This document shows, piece after piece, positions 47,787-56,166 of a DNA stretch of 64,000 bases. The position numbers were made by a program, and so were the translations under genes. The stretch lies in contig JAIXKR010000041.1 in the NCBI GenBank assembly GCA_026932235.1, positions 1 through 64,000 on the forward strand. Direction: 5' to 3'. Every line of letters begins with the position of its first letter. Position 1 is the stretch's first letter. Under the pieces are notes generated by a model, which saw only the letters and a program-made list of their open reading frames with translations, was not told the DNA's origin and did not search any database. Origin of the DNA: Burkholderiales bacterium. GTDB taxonomy: Bacteria > Pseudomonadota > Gammaproteobacteria > Burkholderiales > Burkholderiaceae_C.

Positions 47787-47910
47787 GATTCCTTCCCGTC
47801 CTGCCGGCCCTCCCGGCGTCCGAGGTGAATTGGAGCCCCGGTTCCGGTCGCCCAGCTGACGGGCATCGGCCCGTCGATCGGATTCTCCCGCCGCCTCCGA
47901 AAGGAACGCC

Positions 47911-48870
47911 TTGCCGCCCGTGCAATTCCACATCCTGGAGAGCTTGTCGCCGGCCGACCTGGCGGCGCAGGCGCGAGCGGGTCTGCTGCAAGCGGCGGCG
48001 ACGGTCAGCCCGAAGTTCCTCTACGACGCGCTGGGCTCGCGCCTCTTCGACGCCATCACCGCGCTCGACGAGTACGGCCTCACGCGCGCCGAGGCGATGA
48101 TCTTCGCGTCCGCGGGCGCGCTCATCGCCCGGGAGACGCGTGCGCGCATCGGGCGCCCGTTCGACCTCGTCGACCTCGGCGCTGGCGACTGCGCCAAGGC
48201 CGCGCAACTGATCCCGCTGCTGCGGCCCATGCGCTACCTGGCCCTGGACATCGCCGTCGAGCACCTGCAGCCGGCCCTGCAGCGCCTGCGGCACGCCCAC
48301 CCGGAACTGCCCCTGCTGGGCATCGGCACCGATTTCTCCGCGCGACTGCAACTGCCGCCCACGCTGTGCCCGGGACCGGCGCTCGTCTTCTATCCGGGGT
48401 CGAGCATCGGCAACTTCGACCCGCAGGCCGCGCTGCGCCTGCTCGTGCAGGCGCGTGAACTCGCCGCCGGCGGCGCGCTGCTCATCGGCGTCGACCTCCT
48501 CAAGGAGAAGGCGGAACTCGAGGCCGCCTACGACGACGCGCTCGGCGTCACCGCCGCCTTCAACCTGAACCTGCTGCGTCATCTCAACCGCCTCGTCGGC
48601 AGCGACTTCGACCCGCGCCAGTGGCGCCACCTGGCGCGCTGGAACGACAAGGCCGGCCGCATCGAGATGCACCTGCGCGCACGCCAGGCACTCGTCGTGC
48701 GCTGGCCCGGCGGCGAGCGGCACTTCGCCGCCGACGAAGGCATCCACACCGAGAACGCCTACAAGTGGACGCTGCCGGCCTTTGCCGAGCTGCTGCGCGA
48801 CGCCGGCTGGCGGCAGCCGCGGCCCTGGTGCGACGAGCGCAAGGGCTTTGCGGTGGTGCTGGCGAACTGA
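47911..48870 (+). CDS. egtD: EgtD-like L-histidine N-alpha-methyltransferase
   Basis: This 319-residue SAM-dependent enzyme makes hercynine (trimethyl-histidine) from histidine, the first step to ergothioneine or selenoneine. Family landmarks: SPKFLYDALGSRLFDAIT, the SAM loop VDLGAGDCAKA and YPGSSIGNFDP. TTG start at 47911 with AAGGA six bases upstream. EgtB (or SenA), the partner synthase, is not in the window. selD lies about 80 bases downstream in the same direction. Confidence 0.93.
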   Translation: MPPVQFHILESLSPADLAAQARAGLLQAAATVSPKFLYDALGSRLFDAITALDEYGLTRAEAMIFASAGALIARETRARIGRPFDLVDLGAGDCAKAAQLIPLLRPMRYLALDIAVEHLQPALQRLRHAHPELPLLGIGTDFSARLQLPPTLCPGPALVFYPGSSIGNFDPQAALRLLVQARELAAGGALLIGVDLLKEKAELEAAYDDALGVTAAFNLNLLRHLNRLVGSDFDPRQWRHLARWNDKAGRIEMHLRARQALVVRWPGGERHFAADEGIHTENAYKWTLPAFAELLRDAGWRQPRPWCDERKGFAVVLAN

Positions 48871-48874
48871 TGCC

Positions 48875-48901
48875 GCCGGGCGTGCCGGGCGTGCCGGGCG
48901 T
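48875..48901 (+). repeat. Three tandem copies of a 9-bp unit (GCCGGGCGT)
   Basis: Units at 48875-48883, 48884-48892 and 48893-48901 are identical and lie in the egtD-selD spacer, upstream of the selD ribosome site. Confidence 0.9.
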
Positions 48902-48951
48902 GCCGATAGACTTGCGGCCGAGCGGGTGCAGCGCCTGCCGGAGAGATGTCG

Positions 48952-50019
48952 ATGAACGCCCCCGAGAGGACCGCCGAGCCCCGCCTGACCTCGCTCTCGC
49001 ACGGTGGCGGCTGCGGCTGCAAGATCGCCCCCGGCGTGCTCTCCGAGATGCTGAAGGGAACGGCGACGCTGCCGATCCCGCCACAGCTGCTGGTCGGGAT
49101 CGAGACCGCGGACGATGCCGCCGTCTACCAGTTGAACGACGAACAAGCGGTCATCGCGACCACCGACTTCTTCATGCCCATCGTCGACGACCCGTTCGAC
49201 TTCGGGCGCATCGCGGCGACGAACGCGATCAGCGACGTCTACGCCATGGGGGGCCGGCCCATCCTGGCCCTGGCCCTCGTGGCGATGCCGATCAACGTGC
49301 TCTCGCCGGCCACCATCGGCCGCGTGCTCGAGGGCGGCGCCTCGGTATGCCGCGCGGCGGCAATCCCGATCGCCGGCGGGCACAGCATCGACTCGGTGGA
49401 AGCGATCTACGGCCTGGTCGCGCTCGGGCTCGTGCACCCGAAGCGGGTCAAGCGCAACGCCGACGCGCGCGTGGGCGACATGCTCGTTCTCGGCAAGCCC
49501 TTGGGCGTTGGGGTGATGTCCGCGGCGCTGAAGAAGGGCCAGTTGAGCGACGCCGGCTATGCGCGCATGCTCGCGACGACGACGCAGCTCAACACCCCCG
49601 GGCCCGAGCTGGCCGAACTGCCCGGGGTGCATGCGCTGACCGACGTCACCGGTTTCGGCCTGGCGGGGCACGCGCTCGAACTCGCGCGCGGTGCGTACTG
49701 TGACGTCGCGCTCGACTGGCGCGCGGTGCCGCTGCTCGACGGCGTGCGCGCGCTGGCGGCCCAGGGATTCGTCACCGGCGCTTCGGGCCGCAACTGGGGC
49801 GGCTACGGACAGGATGTCGAACTGCCGCAGGGCTTCAGCGCCGAAGAGCGTGCACTGCTCACCGACCCGCAGACCAGCGGCGGCCTGCTCGTCTCCTGCG
49901 CGCCATCGGCGCTGGATGCCGTGCTCGCGGTGTTCGCGCGCCATGGCTTCGGGCACGCGGCCGTGGTCGGCCGCGTCGCCGCCAGGTCGGGCAAGGCGGC
50001 TCGGCTGATCGTCGGCTGA
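48952..50019 (+). CDS. selD: Selenide, water dikinase SelD
   Basis: This enzyme of about 355 residues makes selenophosphate from selenide and ATP. The active-site segment LSHGGGCGCKIAPG contains the essential Cys and Lys; metal ligands are in DDAAVYQL and ATTDFFMPIVDDPFDFG, and GRIAATNAISDVYAMGG is typical. The start at 48952 has GGAG eight bases upstream; ATG at 48946 is closer to the site. Selenophosphate serves selenoproteins, 2-selenouridine in tRNA, or selenoneine. No selA, selB or selU is near; egtD is the immediate upstream neighbour. It converges on the kinase gene with eight bases between. Confidence 0.95.
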   Translation: MNAPERTAEPRLTSLSHGGGCGCKIAPGVLSEMLKGTATLPIPPQLLVGIETADDAAVYQLNDEQAVIATTDFFMPIVDDPFDFGRIAATNAISDVYAMGGRPILALALVAMPINVLSPATIGRVLEGGASVCRAAAIPIAGGHSIDSVEAIYGLVALGLVHPKRVKRNADARVGDMLVLGKPLGVGVMSAALKKGQLSDAGYARMLATTTQLNTPGPELAELPGVHALTDVTGFGLAGHALELARGAYCDVALDWRAVPLLDGVRALAAQGFVTGASGRNWGGYGQDVELPQGFSAEERALLTDPQTSGGLLVSCAPSALDAVLAVFARHGFGHAAVVGRVAARSGKAARLIVG

Positions 50020-50027
50020 CTCCCGGT

Positions 50028-52160
50028 CTACTGACCTTCGAGCATGCGCTTCTGCGCCTGCTCGGCGCGCAGCTTCACGCACTCGGGGTGCGTCTTGAAC
50101 TCCGAGCGGAAGCACACGACGTCGAGGCAGATCAGGCGCACCAGCGGCAACTCCTTGGCGCAGCGTTCGCTCGGTGATTGCAGCGCAGCAACGGGCGGCT
50201 CGGGGGTCGCGGCCGGTTTCGACGGCGGCGCAGGCGCCGTGTTGCCCACGCTTGGCGCCGCAGTCCCCGCCGCTTTCGCCGCGGCTTCCGGCGCTGGCCT
50301 GGGTGCAAGCTTCTCCGCCGCCGCCGCCGCGGGCCGCTCGGCAGCGTGCGTCGTCGTCACCACGGGCCCGGGCTCCGCCGGCCGTGCGCGCGGGGTCTCG
50401 GTGCTTCGCGCCACCGCCGGCGTCGTCTTGGTCACCGCTGCGGCGGCTGCCGGACCCGGGGTCGGCACCGCCCCACTGGCCGTCTCCGGCATCGTCGCCG
50501 CTGCCGCCGGTTCAACTCGCTCGGCCGTCAGCGGCGCCTGCTCGACGCGCAACCCCGGCTCGGCGCCCGGCTGCGGCGCCGCGGCCTGCGGCAGCGGCGC
50601 CGGGGTCGCGAGCCCGGCAGCGGCCGACGGTTGCGTGCCGGACGGCGGCGGCACGGCATCCGCCGCCTGCACGGGGGCCGACGGTCGCGCCATGAACCAC
50701 CAAAGCCCGAGTCCCACGACTGCCGCCAGCGCGCCACCGGCAAGAAGCGGCAGCAGGCGCGAAGCCGAACGCGGGGCCGACGGCAATGTCGATGGCGATG
50801 GCGTTGCTGCAGCAGGACGCGCGGCGTTCACGCGCGCTGCCGCCACCGCATCTGCGGGCGCGGACGGTGCGCCAAGCGCCGCCGGCGGCGATTGCCGCGT
50901 TGCGGCCGGTGTCCGCGGCGGCGGCTCCGCGCGCGGCTGCAGGATGGTGGCGTCGAAGTCGCTTCCAGGTGGCCGTGGCGGGTCGTCGGGCGGCAGCCAC
51001 AGGCCGGTACTCTCCGCTCGAACCGGCACGTCGCGCGACGCCTGCGTCCGGCTGTCCGCGTTCGGGCGAGGCGGCGGCGCGAAGGCCGAGCGCGGCAGGA
51101 CCACCGTCTCGTCGGACAGCGGCGGCACCGGCGCAGGCGCCGGCGGCTGCCCGACGACGATGGTGGCGTCGTCGGCCTCCTCGAGCGCCGGCTTGCCTGC
51201 GCCCGGCAGCGTGGCGGTGCGCTCGAACGGCGATGGCGGCACGCGCTCGGGCGCGGCCGCTCGTCCGGCCAGCACGTCGCGCACCATGGCCACGCTTTGC
51301 GGGCGCTCAGCCGGCAGCGGCGACAGCATCCAGTCGATCAGCGCCAGGAACGGTGCCGAGAAGCCGGGCAGGTTCTGCTGCGCCAGCGGTGGCATGGTGT
51401 CCTGGATCGAGCGCCCCGGCGCCGGCGGCGGCGGCTTGCCCAGCAGCAGGAAGTGCACCGTGGCACCGAGCGCATAGATGTCGGTCCACGGGCCCTGCTT
51501 CATCCCGCTCACGTCGGCGTACTGCTCGATCGGTGCGTACGAGGGCTTGAGGATCGCGGTCAGCGTCTGGCTGCGGTCGGTGATGACGCGGCGCGCGGCG
51601 CCGAAGTCCAGCAACACCGGGCGGCCATCGGCCTCGATGAGGATGTTGTCGGGCGCGATGTCGCGGTGGTAGACGTCCTCGGAGTGCAGCTTCTCGATCG
51701 CCCCCAGCAGCGGCTCGAGCAGCCTGCGCACCCAGGCCTCGTCGGGGCGCGACGTCATCTGCTGGCGCACGTCGCGCGCGGTACGCCCCTTGTAGAGCGC
51801 CATCGCCATGTAGGCCGTGCCGTTGGCCTCCCAGAAGCGGTGCACCTTCAACAGCGAGGGGTGGTCGAAGCGGGCCAGCAGCCGGGCTTCGTTGACGAAG
51901 CTGCGCAGGCCCAGCGCGAAGGTGTCGGCGTTGGCTTCGGAGATGAGCGAGACCTGCAGGGCCTCGTTGCGCTCGACCAGCGAGGCCGGCATGTACTCCT
52001 TCACCGCGACCTCGCGCTCGAGCAGGTGGTCGAAGGCTTCGTAGACGATGCCGAAGCCGCCGACGCCGAGCACGCGCCGGATCTCGAACTCGCCCAGGCG
52101 CGTGCCCGCGGGCAGCGCCCCGTGCGGGTACGACGGGCGGGAGGCGCTAGTGTCGGCCAT
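50028..52160 (-). CDS. Hanks-type Ser/Thr protein kinase with membrane helix
   Basis: This 710-residue protein has an N-terminal kinase domain (residues 20-290): glycine loop LGVGGFGIVYEAFD, Lys in VAVKEYMP, catalytic HRDIAPDNIL and metal DFGAARR. An Ala/Pro-rich linker leads to one membrane helix near residues 470-490 (LLPLLAGGALAAVVGLGLWW). The external part is again Ala/Pro-rich and ends in a short Cys-rich tail (CAKELPLVRLICLDVVC). The catalytic loop has Ala for the usual Lys (HRDIAP rather than HRDLKP). Target unknown. Confidence 0.88.
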   Translation of the reverse strand: MADTSASRPSYPHGALPAGTRLGEFEIRRVLGVGGFGIVYEAFDHLLEREVAVKEYMPASLVERNEALQVSLISEANADTFALGLRSFVNEARLLARFDHPSLLKVHRFWEANGTAYMAMALYKGRTARDVRQQMTSRPDEAWVRRLLEPLLGAIEKLHSEDVYHRDIAPDNILIEADGRPVLLDFGAARRVITDRSQTLTAILKPSYAPIEQYADVSGMKQGPWTDIYALGATVHFLLLGKPPPPAPGRSIQDTMPPLAQQNLPGFSAPFLALIDWMLSPLPAERPQSVAMVRDVLAGRAAAPERVPPSPFERTATLPGAGKPALEEADDATIVVGQPPAPAPVPPLSDETVVLPRSAFAPPPRPNADSRTQASRDVPVRAESTGLWLPPDDPPRPPGSDFDATILQPRAEPPPRTPAATRQSPPAALGAPSAPADAVAAARVNAARPAAATPSPSTLPSAPRSASRLLPLLAGGALAAVVGLGLWWFMARPSAPVQAADAVPPPSGTQPSAAAGLATPAPLPQAAAPQPGAEPGLRVEQAPLTAERVEPAAAATMPETASGAVPTPGPAAAAAVTKTTPAVARSTETPRARPAEPGPVVTTTHAAERPAAAAAEKLAPRPAPEAAAKAAGTAAPSVGNTAPAPPSKPAATPEPPVAALQSPSERCAKELPLVRLICLDVVCFRSEFKTHPECVKLRAEQAQKRMLEGQ

Positions 52161-52280
52161 GGTCGGCGAGCTTAACAGGGCCCCCGCCGCCGGGGCGCTC
52201 CCAGCGCGACGCGCCCAAGCAAGCTGTCCGATCGCGCACGAAGTTCGGCGCCTCGAGACCGCGGAACGTGGCGCCTTGCC

Positions 52281-53270
<990 letters not shown>

Positions 53271-53280
53271 GAACGCGACT

Positions 53281-53296
53281 CTGGATGAAAATACAG
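53281..53296. promoter_or_regulatory. LexA box 1 (CTG-N10-CAG)
   Basis: CTGGATGAAAATACAG has the CTG-N10-CAG spacing of gammaproteobacterial/betaproteobacterial LexA sites. It lies 11 bases upstream of the asparaginase ATG and 19 bases (centre to centre) from box 2. Confidence 0.75.
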
Positions 53297-53299
53297 GTA

Positions 53300-53315
53300 C
53301 TGTATGAAAAACCAG
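53300..53315. promoter_or_regulatory. LexA box 2 (CTG-N10-CAG)
   Basis: CTGTATGAAAAACCAG has the same spacing and a similar A-rich core as box 1. It lies 35 bases upstream of the lexA ATG and should give autoregulation. Confidence 0.8.
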
Positions 53316-53350
53316 ATTCCGGCGGCGTCCTGCGCTGCACGAGGTTTGCC

Positions 53351-54028
53351 ATGAAGGACGGCCCCAAGCTCACCCCGCGCCAGCAGCAGATCCTGGATCT
53401 GGTGCAAAGCGCGATCGCGCGCACCGGTGCCCCGCCCACGCGCGCCGAAATCGCCACCGAACTCGGATTCCGTTCCGCCAATGCCGCCGAGGAGCACCTG
53501 CAGGCGCTGGCGCGCAAGGGGGTGATCGAGCTTGTCGGCGGCACTTCGCGCGGAATCCGGCTGAAGTCTGACACATTGAAAGCGCTCAACGAAACGCGCG
53601 GGCGCCAGTACACGCTGCCGCTGCCGGGTTTCGCCCAGCTCACGCTGCCCCTGGTCGGCCGCGTTGCCGCCGGCAGCCCCATCCTCGCGCAGGAACACAT
53701 CGACGAGACCTACCTCTTCGAAGCCAGCCTGTTCGCGCGCCGGCCCGATTACCTGCTCAAGGTGCGCGGCATGAGCATGCGCGACGCCGGCATCCTCGAC
53801 GGCGACCTGCTCGCGGTGCAGAAGGCGCGCGAGGCGAGAAACGGCCAGATCGTCGTCGCCCGCCTCGGTGACGACGTCACCGTGAAGCGGCTGCGACGCA
53901 CCAGCAAGGCGATCGAGCTGATCCCCGAGAACCCGGAGTTCGAGACGATCACGCTGGCGCCGGACGATCCGGGCTTCGAACTCGAGGGCATCGCCGTCGG
54001 CCTGATCCGCAACACGATGCTGGTATAG
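53351..54028 (+). CDS. lexA: SOS repressor LexA
   Basis: This 225-residue repressor of DNA-damage genes has an N-terminal winged helix ([34 protein letters not shown]) and a C-terminal self-cleaving peptidase. The cleavage site is Ala107-Gly108 in RVAAGSP; catalytic Ser142 is in GMSMRDAG and Lys179 in DVTVKRL. The start at 53351 is chosen to give the standard N-terminus [12 protein letters not shown], with GAGG upstream; the longer frame from 53285 would translate through its own operators. Confidence 0.96.
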   Translation: MKDGPKLTPRQQQILDLVQSAIARTGAPPTRAEIATELGFRSANAAEEHLQALARKGVIELVGGTSRGIRLKSDTLKALNETRGRQYTLPLPGFAQLTLPLVGRVAAGSPILAQEHIDETYLFEASLFARRPDYLLKVRGMSMRDAGILDGDLLAVQKAREARNGQIVVARLGDDVTVKRLRRTSKAIELIPENPEFETITLAPDDPGFELEGIAVGLIRNTMLV

Positions 54029-54179
54029 GCGCGTCGCCGGCGCGCCGGCGAAGGCACGGTTCCCGCGCCGCGCCCGGCTCCCGCGGCCCCGATCAGGGGC
54101 CGAATCCAGGGCTTGTTCGCGCCATCGGTCGGCTCCCGCAGGCTGAAGATCGCTTCAGCTTCCGGGCCTGCCAACCGAT

Positions 54180-54665
54180 ATGCCTGCCATGAGATCGCTG
54201 AGCCTGACCCCCACCTGGCGCCGCCGCCACTCGACGCTGAGCACGCCGAGCGCGTTTCGCGTCGAAGTGCGCCCACCCTCGCTGCGCCACGCGCCGGCCT
54301 CGCTCGGCCAGCGCCTGATGTTCTGGCTCATGGCGCCGGCGCCGCAGGACGCCGCACCGCCGATCAACCGCCTGCCTGGCGTGAAGCAGGATTTCCTCGC
54401 CTGCCTGGACGACGTTCCCCTCGCTGCCGCCGAAGGCGTGCGTGCGGCCATCGACGGCGCGCGCTCGCTGCGCGAACTCTGGCACCTGCGCGCGGACCTC
54501 TACGGCCTCGTCGGCCGTATGCACAGCGAGAACGTCGCCGAGGAGCGCCTGGCGCGCCTGAACCGGCACTTCCCCACGCGCGCGCCGCGGCCCGGCGCGC
54601 CTGCGCACTCCAGGCCCGTCCTCGAGTCGAGGACGGTTTTCGCCACCCTGCTGCACCTGCGCTGA
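54180..54665 (+). CDS. Small conserved protein of unknown function
   Basis: This protein of about 161 residues has no membrane helix or signal peptide. Its middle and end are helical with SLRELWHLRADLYGLVGR and RLARLNRHFPTRAP, which I recall from uncharacterised Burkholderiales proteins. A second small unknown gene starts three bases after its stop, so the two are probably an operon. Start could be 54180 or 54189. It is on the same strand as lexA, 151 bases downstream. Confidence 0.6.
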   Translation: MPAMRSLSLTPTWRRRHSTLSTPSAFRVEVRPPSLRHAPASLGQRLMFWLMAPAPQDAAPPINRLPGVKQDFLACLDDVPLAAAEGVRAAIDGARSLRELWHLRADLYGLVGRMHSENVAEERLARLNRHFPTRAPRPGAPAHSRPVLESRTVFATLLHLR

Positions 54666-54667
54666 CC

Positions 54668-55012
54668 ATGCATCACCCCACGCCGCGCCACTTCCTGCCC
54701 AGCACTGCGCTTCCGGGCGCCGGCCTGCCCGATGACCGACTGGCGCGGCTGGCGGCGCGCAAGTCCTTCGTCGAGCTCAAGCTCAGCTTCCTGGAAGCCG
54801 CGAAGCTGCTCATCGGCGTCGAGGCCGAGTGGCTGCGCCAGCAGGTGCACCACGCCGAGGAGCCGGTGGACCTGTGGATGCTTCGCGGCCCGATCTTCGA
54901 CGCACTGCGAGGGAGCGAACCCGAGCGCCGCGTCGCGCGCATGCGGCTGCGGCGCGGGCTGGACAGCCTCTTCCCCGACACCGCGCCGGCCAGCAGCTTC
55001 GGCAGCCTCTGA
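54668..55012 (+). CDS. Small conserved protein of unknown function
   Basis: This protein of about 114 residues is Leu- and Arg-rich and helical (ARKSFVELKLSFLEAAKLLI, EAEWLRQQVHHAEEPVDLW). No known domain recognised. It follows the other small gene by two bases and ends just before a perfect 24-bp palindrome, so the two-gene unit probably terminates there. Confidence 0.6.
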   Translation: MHHPTPRHFLPSTALPGAGLPDDRLARLAARKSFVELKLSFLEAAKLLIGVEAEWLRQQVHHAEEPVDLWMLRGPIFDALRGSEPERRVARMRLRRGLDSLFPDTAPASSFGSL

Positions 55013-55013
55013 C

Positions 55014-55037
55014 GCCGGGCGCCTGCAGGCGCCCGGC
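55014..55037. terminator. 24-bp perfect palindrome, bidirectional terminator candidate
   Basis: GCCGGGCGCCTG and its exact complement form a 12-bp arm without spacer, starting two bases after the small gene's stop and lying between convergent genes. A hairpin with an 8- to 10-bp stem is expected. No T-run follows. Confidence 0.6.
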
Positions 55038-55051
55038 CCGTCGTCAGCCCC

Positions 55052-56002
55052 TCAATCCTCCCAGCGCCCGAGGCGCACCTGCGTGTTGCCGGCACGCGCG
55101 TGCTGCATCGACGGCATCACCAGCACGGTGTCGTCATAGGGCGCCACCCAGACGCGATCGCCGTCGCGCGCGATCGGCGTCCCGGCCTTGGCCACCACGC
55201 CCAGCCCCTTCACGGGGAGCAGGAAGCGGAAGTCGCTGCTCTGCGCCACCACGGCTTCGGTCACGCGCACGAGGCGCTGGCGCTGCGGCGTCGGAAGCTG
55301 CCGCCGCTGCCGCGCCCATTCGGCGTCCGCGATACCGGTGAGCGCGAGAAAGCGCACGAGCGTGTCGATCGCCACCCCCTTCGAGCTTGCCGCCCAGTGC
55401 TGGCCGCATTCGACCAGCAGCGCGCGCTTGGGTGACGCCGGATCCGAGAAGCCGCCACGCTCGACCATGCGCAGGCCGGCCGGGTGGCCGGTGTCGATCA
55501 GCAGGTCGCCCGGGACGCCGAGTTCACGCGCGTAGGCCGCGTTCTTGTCGGCGGTGCCGCAGACCATGAGCGGGCGGCAGTCCTCGTGCATCGAGTGGAT
55601 GTCGAGCACGAAGTCGGCGGCATCGACGAAGGGGCGCAGTTCACGCGCACGCCGCCGCTCGGTGCTGTCGACCGCGGCCTGCATCGCCTCGTCGCTCCAG
55701 ACGCGGTTGAGATCCTCGTCGACGAAGCGCGAGCGGTGCGGCGCCTGCACATCGAAGCGCTCGAAGGCGGCGACGTTGGCCAGCACCAGCGTCAGACGTC
55801 CGCGCTGCGGCTGCAGGCCCTGCCCGAGCAGCCACAGCAGCGCGTGCGCGCCGCAGATCTCGTTGCCGTGGGTGAGCGCCTGCACCAGCACCTCGGGCCC
55901 GGGCCGGCCGCTGTCGAGGCGGTGCACGTAGTCGACATCGACATTGCCGCGGCGCAGGTGTCCGATGCGCGGCGGCAGGATCTCGAGCGGCGGCTGGGTC
56001 AA
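55052..56002 (-). CDS. Succinylglutamate desuccinylase/aspartoacylase-family (M14) protein
   Basis: This zinc carboxypeptidase-fold amide hydrolase has about 316 residues. Zinc ligands are in ALTHGNEICG (H..E) and the later His in LDIHSMHEDCRP; RFVDEDLNRVWSD is also typical. Family members cleave N-acyl groups from amino acids such as succinylglutamate or N-acetylaspartate. The start is TTG at 56002, with GGAG eight bases upstream; the frame continues to 56131 but without a good site. It is divergent from the peptide-transport operon by 164 bases. Confidence 0.85.
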   Translation of the reverse strand: MTQPPLEILPPRIGHLRRGNVDVDYVHRLDSGRPGPEVLVQALTHGNEICGAHALLWLLGQGLQPQRGRLTLVLANVAAFERFDVQAPHRSRFVDEDLNRVWSDEAMQAAVDSTERRRARELRPFVDAADFVLDIHSMHEDCRPLMVCGTADKNAAYARELGVPGDLLIDTGHPAGLRMVERGGFSDPASPKRALLVECGQHWAASSKGVAIDTLVRFLALTGIADAEWARQRRQLPTPQRQRLVRVTEAVVAQSSDFRFLLPVKGLGVVAKAGTPIARDGDRVWVAPYDDTVLVMPSMQHARAGNTQVRLGRWED

Positions 56003-56166
56003 GGGCGGATCTCCGAGGTGTGGGGCGTGGGGCGTGGCGGCAGCGGCCCCGCGGCTACGGGTTTCTTCTGGGGCATCGACGCCCGGCAAGTATCGCCGCA
56101 CGACAGACAATGCCGCCACCTCGGCGCACACGCGCCCCGAACCCCGTCAACCCAGGAGAGCGCCGC

